Shown here piece after piece: positions 62,301 to 64,000 of a DNA stretch of 64,000 nucleotides. The DNA comes from Lampris incognitus (taxonomy: Eukaryota; Chordata; Actinopteri; Lampriformes; Lampridae). The position numbers and the translations under genes are program-made. The notes under the pieces are model-generated. The model did no database searches. It saw only the letters and a program-made list of their open reading frames with translations, and was not told the origin of the DNA. Position 1 is the first letter of the stretch, and each line of letters opens with the position of its first letter. The stretch lies in contig NC_079211.1 of assembly GCF_029633865.1 (NCBI RefSeq), positions 148,646,050 through 148,710,049 on the forward strand, read 5' to 3'.

Positions 62301-63346
62301 AAGTGGAATATGTGGAGCGTGTGTGTGAACCGTGTGTATGAGGTCACAGCAGGACTGAATGTCGCCCCTCAGGGATGTAAAGCAGATGCTATTAAAACTC
62401 GTGGAGTTGAGATCCAGCAACTGGGGCCGGGTCCATGCTGCCGCTGCAACCAGTAACGCCACGCCAGACAACGACCCCAACTATTTCATGGTGAGTTGTG
62501 ACGCGCACTGTGCTCCACCTTTTTTTTACCACTGTGGTGCAACTTGAGACACTCTATAGCACTGCTCTATAGCATTGTGCTTGTTTAACGTCATCACAGT
62601 TTGAATTTTATTTTATTTTACAAACTGTTAAAATACATGCTGAAATAACTGTTGTCTTTTTGCTAATATATAAATATATATATAAAGGGAAGTAAGTGTG
62701 GCATTGTTGATCTTGACACCCTGGGCAAGAATGCTACAGTACACAACCACAGTCATCATTTTCCTTGAAAAAGAAATATACATAGAGCGTTGACACAAAT
62801 GTGCCATGGCATTGTACAGAACCTGTGCTGCAAGTGGTTATAATGGTTTTTGTTTCATGGTTGTCATTGGGCGGCACGGTGGCGCAGTGGTTAGCACGGT
62901 CGCCTCACAGCAAGAAGGTCCTGGGTTCGAGTCCCGGGGTAGTCCAACCTTGGGGGTCACCCCAGGCCGTCCTCTGTGTGGAGTTTGCATGTTCTCCCCG
63001 TGTCTGCGTGGGTTTCCTCCAGGGGCTCCGGTTTCCTCCCACAGTCCAAAGACATATATAGGTCAGGTGACTCAGCTGTACTAAATTGCCCCTAGGTACG
63101 AATGTGTGTGTGTGTGTGTGTGTATGTCGGCCCTGGGTGATGGCCTGGTGGCCTGTCCAGGGTGTCTCCCCGCCTGCCGCCCAATGACTGCTGGGGTAGG
63201 CTCCAGCATCTCCGCGACCCTGAGAGCAGGATAAGCGGTTGACATAATGGAATGGTTGTCGTTGAAGTTTTCTTGTTTTTCCTTTCCTCAGAATGAGCCC
63301 ACGTTCTACACGGTGGACGGGACTCCCTTCACGGCAGCAGATCCAG
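50196..63346 (+). CDS. paip1: polyadenylate-binding protein-interacting protein 1 (PAIP1), exons 1-9, 3' end outside window
   Basis: PAIP1 binds poly(A)-binding protein and eIF4A/eIF3 and stimulates translation by aiding mRNA circularisation; cytoplasmic. Nine exons join in phase to ~389 codons (the human protein has 479). The N-terminus 'MSEHFDRAPGAGRARVQPAS' and 'PLRQPRTSPP' are recognisable. Exon 2 carries a PAM2 motif, 'LSANAPEFVPSG', for the PABP MLLE domain. Exons 3-8 form the MIF4G domain, including 'IPNFSYTGARLCNYLSHHL', 'SFVLFLGELYLNLE', 'TRADILLGALKDLLNCL', 'DANLICAVKLLK', 'LIQRIENVVLDASCSR' and 'DVKQMLLKLVELRSSNWGRV'. Exon 9 starts the C-terminal region, 'NEPTFYTVDGTPFTAADP'. The acidic PAM1-containing C-terminus lies beyond base 64000. 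The first 65 residues are shorter than in mammals. Intron 1 is 7.5 kb. Confidence 0.94.
50392..52235 (+). other. paip1 intron 1, first part
   Basis: No ORF is supported. 51044-51160 has three related copies of 'tttcttaaacttaatgt' in alternating orientation. 51563-51640 is a fragment of the tRNA-like family ('ggtcggacccttgtgtcgcg'), and 51638-51650 is poly-C. Confidence 0.5.
52236..52900. mobile_element. Penelope-like element relic: terminal repeats in inverted and direct copies
   Basis: 52225-52300 reads in reverse as the same terminal motif seen at 21430-21500 ('gagaaac' ... 'tgagttgagactga'). 52435-52497 ('gcatatgaaactggtcgttg', 'gtttataagggtggggat') matches 21250-21350 in direct orientation. 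52804-52900 repeats 'gaagaggtcact' and 'tttctctcaggaaacg' at the element end. No coding region remains. It is interrupted by a hAT element. Confidence 0.7.
52498..52795. mobile_element. hAT MITE nested in the Penelope relic, exact 8-bp TSD
   Basis: Termini 'caggggcggatcta' and 'tagatccactactg' are inverted with mismatches. 'gtggggat' is duplicated exactly at 52490-52497 and 52796-52803. Inside, two direct copies of 'atctacagggt' / 'ggcagctgccacctctg' (52508-52566 and 52710-52770) are separated by a unique segment, suggesting internal duplication. Confidence 0.88.
52901..53340 (+). other. paip1 intron 1, plain AT-rich segment
   Basis: Nothing recognisable. Confidence 0.5.
53891..54094. mobile_element. 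palindromic hAT-like MITE ('caggggtgggcaa' ends)
   Basis: 204 bp. The left ~70 bases ('caggggtgggcaatcttacc', 'agaaagggccagtgtgggtg') are the near-perfect reverse complement of the right ~70. An exact 8-bp duplication is not visible. It interrupts the LINE ORF1 relic. Confidence 0.85.
54119..54350 (+). repeat. common fish dispersed repeat
   Basis: 'caattttatttgtgtagccc', 'aatatcacaaattacaaatt' and 'cctcagtgggcttaagggc' are words repeated very widely in teleost genomes. Class not determined. Confidence 0.6.
54950..55412 (+). mobile_element. SINE1, copy 7, full length, with 12-bp TSD
   Basis: Head 'gggcgtctgggtagcgtagc' to tail 'ggggagaaaagggggggggg' plus an A-rich 'aataaataaat'. 'atgcccagacca' is duplicated exactly at 54938-54949 and 55413-55424. 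Confidence 0.92.
55425..55664 (+). other. paip1 intron 1 segment
   Basis: No recognised content. Confidence 0.5.
55665..55860 (+). mobile_element. another tRNA-headed SINE ('SINE4')
   Basis: 'ggcggctcacctggtagagt' (A-box region) and 'gggttcgaatccggcccggg' (B box), then 'tttgctgcatgtcatcccct', 'ccctgccttctgtgtctctt' and 'ccaataaagacggaaaatgc'. This is a short pol III-type SINE common in teleosts. One copy in the window. Confidence 0.8.
56300..56910 (+). pseudogene. PIF/Harbinger transposase relic, interrupted by an RTE fragment
   Basis: Pieces in two frames read 'TKLLATLHF' then 'FQCMVAFVAALSQSALSPML' and 'SQVLNAKTQRVQNHM' (the N-terminal helix-turn-helix part of HARBI1-type transposases). 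After the insertion, 'FHNIAEFPDVLGAIEGSRAK' is the first catalytic-aspartate region in degraded form (canonical GAIDGTH, here GAIEGSR). It lies in paip1 intron 1 and is dead. Confidence 0.65.
56555..56782 (+). mobile_element. truncated RTE LINE 3' fragment with exact 16-bp TSD
   Basis: Matches the 3' end of the RTE at 27.85-28.0 kb in the opposite orientation ('gaggtttatggatgtggtg', 'gggagcagccga') and ends in (GTA)n. 'agtgcagtcaaacagg' is duplicated at 56539-56554 and 56783-56798. It splits the Harbinger relic. Confidence 0.92.
56911..57850 (+). other. paip1 intron 1, last part
   Basis: Poly-C at 57010-57022. The words 'tagtttcccggacggagatt' (57490) and 'gtgtccgggaaaccggcccc' (57589) are inverted partners ~90 bp apart, the ends of a small palindromic element (~57489-57608). 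Otherwise nothing. Confidence 0.55.
57851..57993 (+). CDS. paip1: paip1 exon 2 (PAM2 motif)
   Basis: Acceptor CTTTTTTCAG at 57850, donor TACGTG|GTATGA at 57994. 143 bp, phase 1 in, phase 0 out. 'NAPEFVPSG' is the PABP-binding PAM2 core. Confidence 0.92.
58177..58374 (+). CDS. paip1: paip1 exon 3 (start of MIF4G)
   Basis: Acceptor CTTGCAG at 58176, donor ACACAG|GTACGG. 198 bp, phase 0/0. 'LADLVADFLYQLSSSPGSF' and 'ALLQELVELIFTQ' match the first MIF4G helices. Intron 2 is only 183 bp. Confidence 0.93.
58541..58653 (+). CDS. paip1: paip1 exon 4
   Basis: Acceptor TTCTTTGCAG, donor GAAAG|GTGATT. 113 bp, phase 0 in, phase 2 out. Encodes STAIPNFSYTGARLCNYLSH to FRQLLLE. Confidence 0.93.
58785..58896 (+). 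CDS. paip1: paip1 exon 5, ending at a GC donor
   Basis: Acceptor TCTTGCAG at 58784. 112 bp, phase 2 in, phase 0 out. It ends '...ELYLNLE' at GAG|GCAAGG, a non-canonical GC splice donor. No GT fits: the homologous protein continues directly into exon 6 (E then VKRGKR). Confidence 0.9.
58897..59523 (+). other. paip1 intron 5 (GC-AG), containing a SINE2
   Basis: Starts with GCAAGG and ends TTGTCCAG. Two-thirds of it is the SINE2 insertion at 59051-59449. Confidence 0.85.
59051..59449 (-). mobile_element. SINE2, copy 2, full length, with exact 16-bp TSD
   Basis: Reverse orientation. The head near 59449 reads (complement) 'ccgtccgcggtggtgtagcg' and the tail is the T-run at 59051. 'gaattttaacattttc' is duplicated exactly at 59035-59050 and 59450-59465. 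Confidence 0.92.
59524..59649 (+). CDS. paip1: paip1 exon 6
   Basis: Acceptor TTGTCCAG at 59523, donor CTGAAG|GTTATG. 126 bp, phase 0/0. Encodes VKRGKRPPTRADILLGAL to ICAVKLLK. Confidence 0.93.
59771..59877 (+). CDS. paip1: paip1 exon 7
   Basis: Acceptor GTCTTTGCAG, donor AGCAG|GTGCGT. 107 bp, phase 0 in, phase 2 out. Encodes LTGCVLEDTWKESGKSDM to DASCS. Confidence 0.93.
60060..60415 (+). other. paip1 intron 7 segment with dispersed-repeat character
   Basis: 'gggctgggtattgccgccaa' to 'aacgattaatttaactcagc' resembles the ends of a common fish repeat with 'cgattcrg' words. Class not determined. Confidence 0.4.
60423..60822 (+). mobile_element. SINE1, copy 8
   Basis: Head 'tgggtgtctgggtagcgtag' with B box 'ggtttgaatcc' (one change), shortened around 60515-60550, tail 'gtacaatgggggaagggggg'. 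Lies in paip1 intron 7, sense to the gene. Confidence 0.88.
60823..61438 (+). other. paip1 intron 7 segment
   Basis: Contains 'cttcattcataaagtgcctt' (61303) as in common fish repeats. The region 61190-61290 has no ORF of note. Confidence 0.45.
61440..61870 (+). mobile_element. SINE1, copy 9
   Basis: 'ggcgtccaggtagcagtctattcc' lacks ~5 bases of the A-box region relative to other copies. The B box 'ggttcgaattcc' has an altered end. The body and tail 'ttggggagaaaagggggg' are intact. Confidence 0.88.
61871..62372 (+). other. paip1 intron 7, last part
   Basis: No supported gene. The minus strand 61900-62110 reads 'LMLYYPLVKVFYHLVLSYLP'-like pieces that resemble a LINE tail but are too short to assign. 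Confidence 0.4.
62373..62490 (+). CDS. paip1: paip1 exon 8
   Basis: Acceptor CGCCCCTCAG at 62372, donor TTCATG|GTGAGT. 118 bp, phase 2 in, phase 0 out. Encodes RDVKQMLLKLVELRSSNWGR to DNDPNYFM. Confidence 0.93.
62870..63251 (+). mobile_element. SINE3, copy 2, full length, in paip1 intron 8
   Basis: 'gggcggcacggtggcgcagt' (A-box region), 'gggttcgagtcccgggg' (B box), 'gagtttgcatgttctcccc', internal TG run, tail 'gagcaggataagcggttgac'. The flanks 'atggttgtcattg' (62857-62869) and 'atggttgtcgttg' (63252-63264) are a 13-bp duplication with one change. Confidence 0.9.
63292..63346 (+). CDS. paip1: paip1 exon 9
   Basis: Acceptor CTTTCCTCAG at 63291, donor GATCCAG|GTGATC. 55 bp, phase 0 in, phase 1 out. 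Encodes NEPTFYTVDGTPFTAADP. Confidence 0.92.
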
Positions 63347-64000
63347 GTGATCGTATTCGAACACATTCAAAATATCTTAAATAGTTCTCTAACTGGGGCA
63401 ACGGACCAGTTTCATGGGTACCCTGCATACTAAAAGTGTAAACACTCATGTTACTGTATGGCACTCTGGGTAAAAGTGTCAACCAAGTGACACGTTGTGA
63501 CCGCATGACACATCGTGAGGGTTTTGCAGTGGTTCCAATACGTACGGTTCGGCTTGCTGTACTCCTATTTTTACCTTCAGCGTGCTCCACTTGTCCTATG
63601 ATTATCATTTGCCACTGCAACCACATAGTTGTCCCGTGGGGATATCAGAGTGTCATCTGATCTGATCACAATTTATGATTTATTCAGTGGAGGGAACGGT
63701 GGTCGGGGTAAATACATTTGCATCACCTTCAGCCATCCTTCGGTAACATTTTATTTTTCTGTGAAATCAGAGAAATCCCTGTTTCCTGGCTCTTCTGTTA
63801 GGTGATGTCTAGGGCTGCACTGTACTGGGAAAAACTCGCATTGCGGGTTTTTTTTCTTTCTGCGATTATATATTGTGATATGAAAAAATGCAGGAATTTT
63901 CACCAGATGACTTGAATATCTGAGTTTGGAAAGAAATAATCATTCTAGAATGATTGGGGTGACTTTGTAGGGGAGTGCATCTGCATAGAACATAGAAATA
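63347..64000 (+). other. paip1 intron 9, incomplete
   Basis: No exon encoding the PAIP1 C-terminus is found before the window ends. Single-copy-looking, AT-rich toward 63850. Confidence 0.75.

Overview
This is a repeat-rich stretch of teleost fish nuclear DNA. The evidence is vertebrate genes split by GT-AG introns, dense CA/TG and GA microsatellites, and a teleost-type set of transposable elements: tRNA-headed SINEs, L2, CR1/Rex-like, RTE and L1-like LINEs, a Penelope-like element, hAT MITEs and Harbinger remnants. There is no bacterial, organellar or viral gene organisation. The species cannot be named from the sequence.

Three protein-coding genes lie on the + strand in the same orientation. 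(1) The 3' end of an ADAMTS7/12-clade metalloprotease gene, best read as adamts12: two thrombospondin type-1 exons and the PLAC-domain stop exon, 559-4984. (2) A complete three-exon fgf10-type growth factor gene with its start at 40164 and stop at 47047, probably the fgf10b ohnolog because its N-terminus is divergent. (3) The first nine coding exons of paip1, from the start at 50196 to 63346; the remaining C-terminal exon(s) lie beyond the window. FGF10, PAIP1 and ADAMTS12 all map to human 5p, so the grouping is conserved synteny. NNT, which lies between PAIP1 and FGF10 in human, is not visible here.

Layout: 1-5.0 kb, adamts12 end, with a 38-bp minisatellite and a nested hAT/SINE insertion in its last intron. 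5-39 kb, a gene-poor 'transposon desert' with three very large tandem arrays (an 18-bp array at 7.7-8.9 kb, a telomere-like array at 11.1-12.6 kb, a pentanucleotide array at 31.3-32.9 kb), an L2 relic, a Penelope-like element with an inverted terminal fragment, a CR1/Rex-like LINE, a nearly intact RTE LINE and a MADF-domain transposon gene. 39-47.8 kb, fgf10, with intron 1 packed with TG/CA/GA repeats. 47.8-49.6 kb, plain intergenic sequence. 49.6-64 kb, paip1, whose introns hold SINEs, a hAT element inside a Penelope-type repeat, an L1-like ORF1 relic, and a Harbinger transposase pseudogene broken by a truncated RTE insertion.

No novel gene system was found. The points of most interest are structural: transposons that carry expanded satellites, datable nested insertions with exact target-site duplications and matching empty sites, a 9-copy ~430-bp SINE family, a 34-bp-arm palindrome, a GC-AG intron in paip1, and upstream ORFs in fgf10 and paip1.
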